From Kaistia dalseonensis (lineage in GTDB: Bacteria > Pseudomonadota > Alphaproteobacteria > Rhizobiales > Kaistiaceae), in contig NZ_JAUSVO010000005.1 in NCBI RefSeq assembly GCF_030814715.1, forward strand, positions 186,001-250,000: DNA of 64,000 bases, given 5' to 3'. The position numbers and the translations under genes are program-made. Shown piece after piece: positions 34,985 to 43,196 of the stretch; the stretch's first letter is position 1; the number at the start of each line of letters is the position of its first letter. Under the pieces are notes generated by a model, which saw nothing but the letters and a program-made list of their open reading frames with translations, was not told where the DNA came from and did not search any database.

Positions 34985-35464
34985 CTATTTCTTGATATCG
35001 GCCTCGACCAGAACCGTGTGTCCTTCCGAGGCGAGCAGATCGGCGAGCGCCTGAAGCGCCGCGAGACCCGCCTTCGTATCCTGTTCGCCATTGCCGCCCG
35101 ACAGACCGACGCCGCCGACGACGGCACCATTCACGACAACCGGAAAGCCGCCGACGAAGGCTGCAAAACGCCCCTCGAAAGAGAGCTGGATGCCGAAGGC
35201 TTCGTTGCCCGGCAGTGCCGGGCCATTGGGCGGCGTGGTGAAGAGATGCGTCGAGCGCTTGTGCCCGGCGGCTGTGAACGCCTTGTTCCAGGCGATCTGC
35301 GGACCCGTTATGCGCGCGCCGTCCATGCGCTCCATGGCGAGCGGAAAGCCGCCCTCATCGACGATGCAAACCGTCTCCAGAACGCCGATTTCCTCAGACT
35401 TCGCGATCGCCGCGGCGATCATGGCCCGTGCCTCGCGAAGCTCCAGCTTGAGCGCTGCTTTCAA
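34985..35464 (-). CDS. HbpS/GlcG family protein
   Basis: A 159-residue protein of the HbpS/GlcG (DUF336) family. LKLELREARAMIAAAIAKSEEIG is the first helix, VDEGGFPLAMERMDGA and FVGGFPVVVNGAVVGGVGLSGG are the conserved core. Some members bind heme or flavin-like ligands; others are encoded in catabolic operons with undefined roles (for example beside glycolate oxidase). The start codon TTG (35464-35462) overlaps the stop of the upstream 41-residue frame (TTGA), so translational coupling is likely. It lies between oxygenase copy 2 and the reductase. Confidence 0.83.
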   Translation of the reverse strand: MKAALKLELREARAMIAAAIAKSEEIGVLETVCIVDEGGFPLAMERMDGARITGPQIAWNKAFTAAGHKRSTHLFTTPPNGPALPGNEAFGIQLSFEGRFAAFVGGFPVVVNGAVVGGVGLSGGNGEQDTKAGLAALQALADLLASEGHTVLVEADIKK

Positions 35465-35586
35465 TTCGTAAATCCTATCACTTTGATCGTGTTGCCTTCT
35501 GCCGTCCAGGCGGAAAGGCTCGATGGATCCCCCTTATCAAGGGGCGCCCCGTTCTCATGGAGATGAAGGCGCGCGAGCCGAGCCAT
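35461..35586 (-). CDS. 41-residue peptide of unknown function, coupled to the HbpS gene
   Basis: A short open frame begins MARLARLHLHENGAPL and ends KVIGFTN; I recognise no family. It has a purine-rich GACGAGG just before the ATG at 35586, fills most of the gap after oxygenase copy 2, and its TGA overlaps the TTG start of the HbpS/GlcG gene. It could be a true small protein or a leader that couples translation. Confidence 0.45.
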   Translation of the reverse strand: MARLARLHLHENGAPLDKGDPSSLSAWTAEGNTIKVIGFTN

Positions 35587-35621
35587 TCGCCTCGTCCCAC
35601 GCGCCGAAATGCAGCCTCGCC

Positions 35622-36359
35622 TCAGGCGGCGAGGTTGAGTTCGGAGAGGGGGAGTTCGGCTCCGACATAGTCGTTGTAAAGAGCGGTGGTATAGAGCAGG
35701 CGCATCTGGGCGCCGATCTCGCAGATCTTCAGGCAGCGCTGCTGCATCTCGACGGTCCGCGCATGCTCCAGCACGATCTGGTAGCCGCGCTCGCCATGGA
35801 TCTCGTCGGAGACGATGTGCAGGTCGAAGAACTCGACTTCCTCGTCCGTGAAGCCATAGGTGTCGCGCAGCGTCGGCGTCTGCTTGCGGTAGATCGAGGG
35901 AACCTGCGATTCGAGCCCGACGACCAGGCCGGCCACGGCCACGATCGGATCTTCCCGCATCGCCACCGCATAGCACCAGCTCTGCAGGCCGCGCGTCGTC
36001 GCCGACATGTTCTCCGTATCGGTGATGCGTTCGCGCGTCGTGCCGCAGGCTTCGCCGAAGCGGATCAGCAGGTCGGTGTGGCGATCGCCGCCGATCTCTT
36101 CCTCATACATGTTGGCGAGCAGGAAATCCTTCGCCTCGACATAGGTCTCCGGCATGCGGGCGTAGATATAGGCGAGGTAGTCGGCGAAGGGGCCGACATA
36201 GTGATAGTGGTTCTCGGCCCAGCGCGACAAATGCTCGCGCGAGAGCTTGCCCGACGCCCAGGCCACCGAAAAGGGCGACTTGTTCGCGCTCTTGCCCTTG
36301 ATCGCATTCTCAAGCGCCGTGCGGAATTCGTCAGGGTTCATTACTGCCGTCTGGCTCAT
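35622..36359 (-). CDS. Heme-oxygenase-like putative diiron oxygenase, copy 2
   Basis: Encodes a 245-residue protein identical to the one at 26716-27453, with the same probable ligands (Glu86-88 region, H94, E150, H181, D185, H188). DNA identity also covers 22 nt before the ATG, including the GAGGAG ribosome site, then stops, and it ends again right after the stop codon. The silent differences seen include the bases matching 27126, 27159 and 27162. Here it heads a leftward operon with a short peptide, an HbpS/GlcG protein and the ferredoxin-reductase gene. Its promoter carries GGTATACAGTAT and an FNR-type box. One copy may serve aerobic and the other low-oxygen conditions, or dosage. Confidence 0.82.
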   Translation of the reverse strand: MSQTAVMNPDEFRTALENAIKGKSANKSPFSVAWASGKLSREHLSRWAENHYHYVGPFADYLAYIYARMPETYVEAKDFLLANMYEEEIGGDRHTDLLIRFGEACGTTRERITDTENMSATTRGLQSWCYAVAMREDPIVAVAGLVVGLESQVPSIYRKQTPTLRDTYGFTDEEVEFFDLHIVSDEIHGERGYQIVLEHARTVEMQQRCLKICEIGAQMRLLYTTALYNDYVGAELPLSELNLAA

Positions 36360-36460
36360 CGGGCGTCTCCTCGTCGTGGGGCTCGGGTCCGGGGCGATCG
36401 CAGCGGAGGGACGTCCCGGAAGAACGCCGCAACTCCGCATCAATCGATCACCAATAATGG

Positions 36461-36472
36461 ATACTGTATACC
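36461..36472 (-). promoter_or_regulatory. GGTATACAGTAT element of oxygenase copy 2 promoter
   Basis: It is identical over 12 bases to the element before copy 1 and lies 102 nt upstream of the ATG. Five bases upstream (in the direction of transcription) comes an FNR-type box, the same order as at 19101-19126. Confidence 0.55.
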
Positions 36473-36476
36473 GAGA

Positions 36477-36490
36477 TTGATCGAGATCAA
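36477..36490. promoter_or_regulatory. FNR/FixK/Anr-type box (TTGATCGAGATCAA)
   Basis: It matches TTGAT-N4-ATCAA exactly. It lies upstream of the GTATAC element of oxygenase copy 2, spaced much like the pair in front of the peptide ABC operon. It may instead, or also, act on the rightward isomerase gene at 36654. Confidence 0.6.
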
Positions 36491-36653
36491 TGCCGAAAAT
36501 CCCGTCAGACCGCATCATTTTCGGTCGCTCCTTCGATCAGCCCGTGCGCAGGGCGGTCGCCGGGCGGCTGGATCCATGATTGGATGGGCCGGTCGCGATT
36601 CGTCCCGCGGCCCGCCCCGAGAACCAGAACGCCGATCCGAAGAGACCGAGGAC

Positions 36654-37415
36654 ATGCGCCTTTCTGCCTGTATCGAATGGCTCTTCGCCGCCGAAGCGCC
36701 TGAATTTGCCGATCGAGTCCGCCTCGCCCATCGCGCGGGCCTCGACGCCGTCGAATTCTGGCTCTGGAGCAACAAGGATATCGATGCGATCGCCACGGCG
36801 CTCGACGAGACCGGGCTGCCGCTCGCCGGCATGGTGGCGGAACCGATGGTGCCGTTGACCGACCCGGCGCGGCATGGCGAATTCCTGGAGGGCCTGCGTC
36901 GCTCGATCGATGTCGCCCGCCGGCTTCGCGCACCCGTCCTGATCGCGCAGACCGGCGACGACCTGCCTGGGCACGACCGAGCCGAACAGCGCGCCGCGCT
37001 GGTCGAAGGCCTCGGCAAGGCGGCGCCGATCCTTGCGGGCTCCGGCGTCGTGCTCGCGATCGAGCCGCTCAACACGCTGGTCGACCACGTCGGCTATTTC
37101 CTGCCTTCCACCGCCGAGGGTCTCGATATCGTCGATGAGGTCGGCCGGCCGGAAATCGGGCTGATCTACGACATCTATCATTCGGCGGTCATGTCCGAGG
37201 ATATAGCCGCCGTTCTGGCCGGCCGCGTCGACCGGATCGCCCATGCCCATCTCGCCGATGCACCCGGCCGGCACGAACCCGGCAGCGGCGCTCTCGATTG
37301 GCGGCAACGGGTCGACTGGCTTATGGACAATGGCTATGCCGGGCTGATCGGGCTCGAATATCGACCGACGGGGACCACGGTGGATAGTCTTCGCGCCGTC
37401 TTGGGCGCGCGCTGA
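36654..37415 (+). CDS. Hydroxypyruvate isomerase-like sugar isomerase (xylose-isomerase-type TIM barrel)
   Basis: A 253-residue TIM barrel. SACIEWLF, AHRAGLDAVEFW, the metal/catalytic EPLN (glutamate) and IYDIYHS, HAHLAD and GLEYRP follow the order of the hydroxypyruvate isomerase (Hyi) family, where two glutamates and D/H bind a divalent metal. It probably interconverts small keto/aldo acids or sugars. GAGG lies 3 nt before the ATG at 36654. It stands 65 nt upstream of uxaC in the same direction, suggesting a sugar-acid operon separate from the oxygenase island. Confidence 0.85.
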   Translation: MRLSACIEWLFAAEAPEFADRVRLAHRAGLDAVEFWLWSNKDIDAIATALDETGLPLAGMVAEPMVPLTDPARHGEFLEGLRRSIDVARRLRAPVLIAQTGDDLPGHDRAEQRAALVEGLGKAAPILAGSGVVLAIEPLNTLVDHVGYFLPSTAEGLDIVDEVGRPEIGLIYDIYHSAVMSEDIAAVLAGRVDRIAHAHLADAPGRHEPGSGALDWRQRVDWLMDNGYAGLIGLEYRPTGTTVDSLRAVLGAR

Positions 37416-37480
37416 GGTCACGGCCAGCGATCATCTCGTTCTCCCCGGCTCGGGCCGGGTCATCGTTCTGGGAGGAATCG

Positions 37481-38884
37481 ATGCTGATTCATGAGGACCG
37501 TCTTCTTCCGGCCGATCCGGCGACACGCGCCGTCGCGCGCCGGCTCTACGACACGGTCAAGGCGCTGCCGATCATCTCTCCGCACGGCCATACCGATCCG
37601 AGCTGGTATGCGGAAAACCAGCCCTTTCCGAACCCCGCCCAGCTCTTCGTGGTGCCGGATCACTATGTCTTCCGCATGCTCTACAGCCAGGGCGTCAGGC
37701 TCGAAGATCTGGGCGTGCCGACGGTCGATGGCGCCGCGGTCGAAACCGACCCGCGGGCGATCTGGCGCCGTTTTGCCGGGCACTATCACCTCTTCCGCGG
37801 CACGCCGACGCGCATGTGGCTCGATCATGCCTTCGCCACGCTGTTCGATCTCGACCAGCGGCTCTCCGCCGTGACGGCCGACCTCTATTACGACCGTATC
37901 GCCGAGCGGTTGGCCCGGCCGGACTATCGTCCGCGCGCCCTGTTCGACCGTTTCAATATCGAGGTGATCGCGACGACCGAGAGCCCGCTCGACGAACTCC
38001 GCCATCATCGCACGATCCGCGAATCGGGCTGGGCTGGGCGCGTCATTACGGCCTACCGGCCCGATCCGGTGGTCGATCCAGATTTTGCGGGCTTCGTCGC
38101 CAATATCGACGCTCTGGGCACGCTGACCGGCTGCGACGTCACGACGTTTTCCGGCTATCTCGAGGCACATCGCGCGCGGCGTGCCTTCTTCAAGGCGCAT
38201 GGCGCCACCTCGACCGACCACGGCCACCCCACGGCCCTGACCGCCGATCTGGGGCCGGTAGAGGCTGAGGCGCTCTATCACGTCGTGCGGACAGGCCGGG
38301 CCACGGCGAGCGAAGCCGAATTGTTCCGCGCCCAGATGCTGACCGAAATGGCGGCGATGAGCCTCGATGACGGCCTCGTCATGCAGATCCATCCGGGCTC
38401 GATGCGCAACCATAATCCGGCGCTGCTCGCCCGCTTCGGCCGCGACAAGGGCGCCGACATCCCGACCCGGACGGATTACGTCCACGCGCTGAAACCTCTT
38501 CTCGATCGGTTCGGCAACGAGCGCGATCTCTCGATCATCCTGTTCACGCTCGACGAGACCGCCTATTCGCGCGAACTTGCCCCGCTCGCCGGCCATTATC
38601 CGGCGCTGAAGCTCGGTCCGGCCTGGTGGTTCTACGATTCGCCCGAGGGTATGCGGCGCTATCGCGAACTCGTCACGGAAACGGCCGGGTTCTACAACAC
38701 AGTCGGCTTCAACGACGATACGCGCGCCTTCCCGTCGATCCCGGCTCGCCACGACGTCGCCCGCCGGGTGGATTGCGGCTACCTGGCCGAACTGGTGATG
38801 ACCCATCGCCTCGACGAGGACGAGGCGCAGGAACTGGCGCACGACCTCGCATATGGCCTCGCCAAGGCGGCCTATCGGCTGTAG
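37481..38884 (+). CDS. uxaC: Glucuronate isomerase
   Basis: A 467-residue uronate isomerase of the amidohydrolase-like family. The N-terminal metal motif SPHGHTDP (HxH) follows KALPII, and later AWWFYDSPEGMRRYRE and GFNDDTRAF are conserved in UxaC. The enzyme converts D-glucuronate to D-fructuronate and D-galacturonate to D-tagaturonate in the cytoplasm. GGGAGG lies 6 nt before the ATG. No uxuA/uxuB or uxaB is in the window; those genes must be elsewhere if the pathway is complete. Confidence 0.95.
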   Translation: MLIHEDRLLPADPATRAVARRLYDTVKALPIISPHGHTDPSWYAENQPFPNPAQLFVVPDHYVFRMLYSQGVRLEDLGVPTVDGAAVETDPRAIWRRFAGHYHLFRGTPTRMWLDHAFATLFDLDQRLSAVTADLYYDRIAERLARPDYRPRALFDRFNIEVIATTESPLDELRHHRTIRESGWAGRVITAYRPDPVVDPDFAGFVANIDALGTLTGCDVTTFSGYLEAHRARRAFFKAHGATSTDHGHPTALTADLGPVEAEALYHVVRTGRATASEAELFRAQMLTEMAAMSLDDGLVMQIHPGSMRNHNPALLARFGRDKGADIPTRTDYVHALKPLLDRFGNERDLSIILFTLDETAYSRELAPLAGHYPALKLGPAWWFYDSPEGMRRYRELVTETAGFYNTVGFNDDTRAFPSIPARHDVARRVDCGYLAELVMTHRLDEDEAQELAHDLAYGLAKAAYRL

Positions 38885-38975
38885 CGCGCTTCGGCACGAC
38901 CAGTGCCGACGTTGACGCGCGGGCGTTCGGGGATCAAACCAGACGGACGATCTCGCCCAAAGACCGAGCGGCCCT

Positions 38976-40358
38976 TTGACGATCACAGCGCGCAACGCCT
39001 GCCCCACTTTGGCCGATCCGATGCGGACCGGCGATGGCTGGCTTGCGCGCCTGCCGCCCCTCGTCCGCCCGGTGACACCGGATCAACTGGCAGGGCTGGC
39101 CGAATTGTCCGCGGCCCACGGCAACGGGCTGGTCGAAATCTCGAAGCGCGGCAATATCCAGATCCGGGGTCTGCCCGACCCCGCCGCCGCGGTGCCGATC
39201 GCCCTAGAGCTCGATGCGCTCGGGTTTTTCCTGCCCACAGGCGTGCCGATTGCCGTCGATCCGCTCGCCGCGATCCTTGCACCCGAAATCGATATCGCCG
39301 GGATCATCGATGCGCTCCACGCCCGGCTCGACCAGACAGGGCTGACCGCTCGCCTGGCACCCAAGGTCGCGATCCTGCTCGATCTCGGCACGGCCTTTCA
39401 CGTCGGCGCGCTCACGGCCGATCTGCGCCTGCAATTCGATGGCGGATTGGCTCATATCGGGCTCGGCGGCAATGCGGCCACGGCGCGCTGGCTCGGCGCG
39501 GTGAAGGCGGAATGCGCTGTCGATGCCGCTGTCGCCATTCTCGAACGTCTCGCCACATTCGGCCCTCTCGCCCGTCTGGCCGGCTCGTCAAGCTTACGCG
39601 ACCAGCCCGCATTCGATGCGGCTATTGCGGACCTCATCGTCGCGAGGGGAGCCCCGGAAACGAGGGAAGCAGCGCGTTCGATCGGCCGAACCATTCTCCC
39701 GCCCGGCCGTGAGATCGAGGCCATCCAGGCCATCGCGTTCCCCTTCGGCCAGGCGACAGCGGCCGATCTTTCGGCGCTCGCTGAGGCCGCGCGCAATATC
39801 GGCATCCGCGCACTGGCGCCGGCGCCAGAGCGCAGCCTCCTGCTGGCGGGCCCAACCGCTCCGCTCGACGATGTGACCGCATTTGCCGGGCGGCGCGGCT
39901 TCATCGTCAGTGCCGATGATCGCCGCCGCTTCGTCTCGGCCTGCATCGGCAATGCCGGCTGTGCCTCCGGACATTGGCCGGCCCGCGCTATCGCATCCGA
40001 CCTCGCCCAAGTGGTGCCTGGCCTCTTCGACGGCTCATTTTCGCTGCATCTTTCCGGTTGCGCCAAGGGCTGCGCCCATCCGGAGCCGGCGCTGATCACA
40101 CTCGCGGGGATCGACAAAGGCGCCGCTCTTGTGCTTCAGGGTCGGGCGCGCGACGTTCCGAGCGGATTCGTGCCGATCGACGCCCTCTCCGACCGACTGA
40201 TCCGGCTCGGCGAGACCGTCGAGAGGCTGAAGCGGCCCGGCGAGACCGTGCGATCCGCACTCGAACGGATCGGCGAGCGCGCGATCATCGAGGCACTGGG
40301 CGAGCCAGTTGGGGACGGATCGGCACAATATGGCGGAAAGCCACGACTATTTGCGTAA
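38976..40358 (+). CDS. cobG: Precorrin-3B synthase
   Basis: A 460-residue CobG, related to sulfite/nitrite reductases. It shows the repeated N-terminal half (NGLVEISKRGNIQIRGL) and the iron-sulfur/heme-site cysteines CIGNAGC and SGCAKGCAHPEP. It hydroxylates precorrin-3A with O2, so its presence marks the aerobic cobalamin route. The start is a TTG with GAGCGG a few bases upstream. It is the first gene of the cob cluster, 91 nt after uxaC; no B12-box or cobalamin riboswitch is visible in that gap. Confidence 0.93.
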   Translation: MTITARNACPTLADPMRTGDGWLARLPPLVRPVTPDQLAGLAELSAAHGNGLVEISKRGNIQIRGLPDPAAAVPIALELDALGFFLPTGVPIAVDPLAAILAPEIDIAGIIDALHARLDQTGLTARLAPKVAILLDLGTAFHVGALTADLRLQFDGGLAHIGLGGNAATARWLGAVKAECAVDAAVAILERLATFGPLARLAGSSSLRDQPAFDAAIADLIVARGAPETREAARSIGRTILPPGREIEAIQAIAFPFGQATAADLSALAEAARNIGIRALAPAPERSLLLAGPTAPLDDVTAFAGRRGFIVSADDRRRFVSACIGNAGCASGHWPARAIASDLAQVVPGLFDGSFSLHLSGCAKGCAHPEPALITLAGIDKGAALVLQGRARDVPSGFVPIDALSDRLIRLGETVERLKRPGETVRSALERIGERAIIEALGEPVGDGSAQYGGKPRLFA

Positions 40359-40965
40359 AGGTCAGGCGATCTATGAGCGCTCCTTCGCCATCATCCGCGC
40401 CGAGGCCGATCTCGCCCGATTTTCCGACGCCGAGGCCCATATCGTCGTCCGCATGATCCATGCCGCCGGGCTGGTCCCCCTGGCCGATGTCATTGAATTC
40501 GGCCATGATTTTGCCCGTGTCGCACGCCGGGCGATCGAGGCCGGTGCGCCAATCTTCTGCGACGCGGAGATGGTCGAGCGTGGCGTGACGCGGGCCCGGC
40601 TGCCGGCACGCAACGATGTCGTCTGCACGCTGCGCGACCCACACGTGCCCGAAATCGCCGCGCGCCTGGGGACGACGCGCTCTGCCGCGGCCATTGATCT
40701 CTGGGGCGAACGGCTCGAAGGCGCGCTGGTCGTGATCGGCAATGCGCCGACCGCACTCTTTCACCTTATGGAACGGCTCGACGCCGGATTGCCACGTCCG
40801 GCGGCGATCATCGGCGTACCCGTCGGCTTCGTCGGCGCGGCGGAATCGAAGGATGCATTGGCCGCTGACGCGCTCGGCATTCCCTATCTGATCGTGCGCG
40901 GCCGGCTCGGTGGCAGCGCGATCGCGGCCGCCGCCGTCAATGCGCTTGCGAGCGACCTGATATGA
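40330..40965 (+). CDS. cobH: Precorrin-8X methylmutase
   Basis: A 211-residue CobH. YLRKGQAIYERSFAIIRAEADL and the active-site histidine region MIHAAGLV are conserved, and the C-terminal half has GNAPTALFHLMERL and GVPVGFVGAAESK. It rearranges precorrin-8X to hydrogenobyrinate. The ATG at 40330 lies 29 nt inside the end of cobG, so translation is coupled; the next gene overlaps by 4 nt. Confidence 0.96.
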   Translation: MAESHDYLRKGQAIYERSFAIIRAEADLARFSDAEAHIVVRMIHAAGLVPLADVIEFGHDFARVARRAIEAGAPIFCDAEMVERGVTRARLPARNDVVCTLRDPHVPEIAARLGTTRSAAAIDLWGERLEGALVVIGNAPTALFHLMERLDAGLPRPAAIIGVPVGFVGAAESKDALAADALGIPYLIVRGRLGGSAIAAAAVNALASDLI

Positions 40966-41690
40966 CCGTGCCCGGACGTTTGATTGGCGTCGGGGTCGGA
41001 CCGGGCGACCCCGAGCTCCTGACGCTGAAGGCCGTCAAGGCGATCGAAACCGCCGATATCGTCGCCTATTTCGCCAAGGCGGGAAATCTGAGCAACGCGC
41101 ATGCGATCGTGGCCGACCGGCTCGGCCATGTCGCGGAACTGCCGCTGCTCTATCCGGTGACGACGGAAATCCATCGCCATGACGAGCGCTACAAGAGCGC
41201 GATCCTCGACTTCTACGAAAAATCGGCCGCAGCCGTCGCCGCCCATCTCGATGCCGGGCGAACGGTCGCGGTGCTCTCGGAGGGCGATCCGCTCTTCTAT
41301 GGCTCCTACATGCATATCCATTGCCGCCTCGCCGATCGCTACCAGACCGAGGTGATACCGGGCATCACGGCCATGTCCGGGAGTTGGTCGGCCGCCGGGG
41401 CGCCGATTGCGCAGGGCGACGACATACTGGTCGTTGTGCCGGGAACGCTCGACGAAGCCGTGCTCGCCGTCCGCTTTGCGGAGGCCGACGCGGCCGTGGT
41501 GATGAAACTCGGCCGCAATCTGGCGAAAGTCCGCCGCGCGCTCGCGGCCGCCGGCAAGCTGGACCGCGCCATCTATGTCGAGCGCGCGACGACGGCGGCC
41601 GCGATCACCATGCGCCTTGCCGATAAGACCGATGATGTGGCGCCCTATTTCTCGCTCCTGCTCGTCCCCGGCTGGGAGACAAACTCATGA
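40962..41690 (+). CDS. cobI: Precorrin-2 C20-methyltransferase
   Basis: A 242-residue SAM-dependent tetrapyrrole methylase. The N-terminal GVGVGPGDPELLTLKA is the family signature, and PGITAMSGSWSAAG and EGDPLFYGS are conserved. It methylates precorrin-2 at C-20. It overlaps cobH by 4 nt and cobJ by 4 nt. Confidence 0.95.
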   Translation: MTVPGRLIGVGVGPGDPELLTLKAVKAIETADIVAYFAKAGNLSNAHAIVADRLGHVAELPLLYPVTTEIHRHDERYKSAILDFYEKSAAAVAAHLDAGRTVAVLSEGDPLFYGSYMHIHCRLADRYQTEVIPGITAMSGSWSAAGAPIAQGDDILVVVPGTLDEAVLAVRFAEADAAVVMKLGRNLAKVRRALAAAGKLDRAIYVERATTAAAITMRLADKTDDVAPYFSLLLVPGWETNS

Positions 41691-42448
41691 GCGGACGGCT
41701 CACGGTCATCGGGCTCGGGCCGGGCGACCCGCGCTTCCTGACGCCGGAGGCGGCCGAGGAACTGGGCCGGGCGGAATTCCTCTTCGGCTATGGTCCCTAT
41801 CTCGACCGCGTGGCGCTCAGGCCGGACCAGACCCGTCTCGCCTCGGATAATCGCGAGGAAGGGGCGCGTGCGCGCGCCGCGCTGGAAAAGGCCGTGGCGG
41901 GGGCGCAGGTGGCCATGGTCTCGGGCGGCGATCCCGGCGTCTTCGCCATGGCGGCCGCGGTCTGCGAGCAGGTCGAGAGCGGGCCGGAGGCGTGGCGCCG
42001 TCTCGAGATCAGGATCGTGCCGGGCGTTACCGCCATGCTGGCGGTCGCGGCCGCGGCGGGTGCGCCGCTTGGCCATGATTTCTGCGCGATCTCGCTCTCC
42101 GACAACCTAAAGCCTTGGGAAATCGTCGAAAAGCGCCTCGATGCCGCCGCTTCGGCAGGCTTTGTGATCGCGCTCTATAATCCGATTTCGCGCGCCCGGC
42201 CCTGGCAGCTCGGCGCGGCCTTCGAGCGGCTGCGCGCTCATCTCCCGGCCGAGACGCCCGTCATCTTCGGCCGCGCCGTCGGGCGGGACGACGAGAGCAT
42301 CGTGATCCGTCCGCTCGCCGAGGCCGATCCGACCCTCGCCGATATGGCGACTTTGGTAATGATCGGATCGCCCGAAACGCGGATCATCGAGCGGGGGGAA
42401 CTGCCGCCTCTGGTCTATTCGCCGCGATTTTTCGGGGCGAAGCCGTGA
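41687..42448 (+). CDS. cobJ: Precorrin-3B C17-methyltransferase
   Basis: A 253-residue tetrapyrrole methylase. GLGPGDPRFLTPEA begins the fold; VSGGDPGVFAMAAAV and IALYNPISRARPWQL are characteristic of CobJ. It contracts the ring while methylating C-17 of precorrin-3B. Its last 34 nt overlap, on the opposite strand, the end of cobK. Confidence 0.95.
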   Translation: MSGRLTVIGLGPGDPRFLTPEAAEELGRAEFLFGYGPYLDRVALRPDQTRLASDNREEGARARAALEKAVAGAQVAMVSGGDPGVFAMAAAVCEQVESGPEAWRRLEIRIVPGVTAMLAVAAAAGAPLGHDFCAISLSDNLKPWEIVEKRLDAAASAGFVIALYNPISRARPWQLGAAFERLRAHLPAETPVIFGRAVGRDDESIVIRPLAEADPTLADMATLVMIGSPETRIIERGELPPLVYSPRFFGAKP

Positions 42449-43179
42449 TCGAGCCAGGCCTGGACCTCGTCGAGCGTGGACACGGTCGGAATTGCGGGCG
42501 ACGGGGGGCGATCCAGCATCATGACCGGCAGGCCCAGATGACGCGCGGCCTCGATCTTGGCATAGGTGGCCTCGCCGCCGCTGTTCTTGCTGACCACGAC
42601 CTCGATGCCGTGGCGCTGCATCAGCGCGATTTCGGCAGCGATATCAAAGGGTCCGCGATCAAGGATGAGATCGGCATGCGGCAGGGCGAGCGGCGGATCG
42701 ATCGGATCGACGCTGCGGAAGAGATAGCGATGCTGCGGCGCGCGCTCGAAGGCATGGGCACCCTGCCGACCGATGGTCACAAAGACCCGTTTCGGAACCG
42801 GGCCGACCGCGTCGGCGAGAGCATCGAGGCTCGGCCAGTGGGTCCAGCAATCGCCGAGGGCAACGGCCCAAGGCGCGCGTTGCCAAAGGATTGCCAGTCG
42901 CCGGGTCTGGTTTGCCGCGCTTGCCACGTTCGCCGCGATCGCGCCGGCATAGGGATGCGTCGCCAGCACCAGCGCGTCGATCGCCTCGGATCGTATATAG
43001 TATGCAAGCCCCTCCACGCCGCCGAAGCCGCCGATCCTCGTCGGCAAGGCCTGTGGCGCCGGATGGGCGGTCCGGCCGGCAAGCGACAGGATCGCGCGGT
43101 AGCGGGAATCGCCGGCGAGCCGTTCGGCGAGCAGGCGACCTTCCGTCGTCCCGCCGAGAATGAGAATCGTGCGCGTCAT
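42415..43179 (-). CDS. cobK: Precorrin-6A reductase
   Basis: A 254-residue CobK, NADPH-dependent. It begins MTRTILILGGTTEGRLLAERL, contains LATHPYA and ends with VSKNSGGEATYAKIEAARHLGLPV, all typical. It is the only leftward gene inside the cob cluster, convergent with cobJ and facing cobL, whose TTG start at 43197 lies 18 nt away. An ATG at 43197 is an alternative start that would overlap cobL. It therefore needs its own promoter inside cobL. Confidence 0.94.
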   Translation of the reverse strand: MTRTILILGGTTEGRLLAERLAGDSRYRAILSLAGRTAHPAPQALPTRIGGFGGVEGLAYYIRSEAIDALVLATHPYAGAIAANVASAANQTRRLAILWQRAPWAVALGDCWTHWPSLDALADAVGPVPKRVFVTIGRQGAHAFERAPQHRYLFRSVDPIDPPLALPHADLILDRGPFDIAAEIALMQRHGIEVVVSKNSGGEATYAKIEAARHLGLPVMMLDRPPSPAIPTVSTLDEVQAWLDHGFAPKNRGE

Positions 43180-43196
43180 GACCGGAGCGTGAACCA

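Noticed and set aside
26716-36359. The inverted oxygenase copies as ends of a composite transposon
   Set aside because: The repeats are just the coding gene plus a short leader, with no transposase, terminal inverted repeats or target duplications.
42998-43004. TATATAGTATGC-like sequence inside cobK as another member of the GTATAC set
   Set aside because: It lacks the GTATAC core, is coding and lies outside the island.
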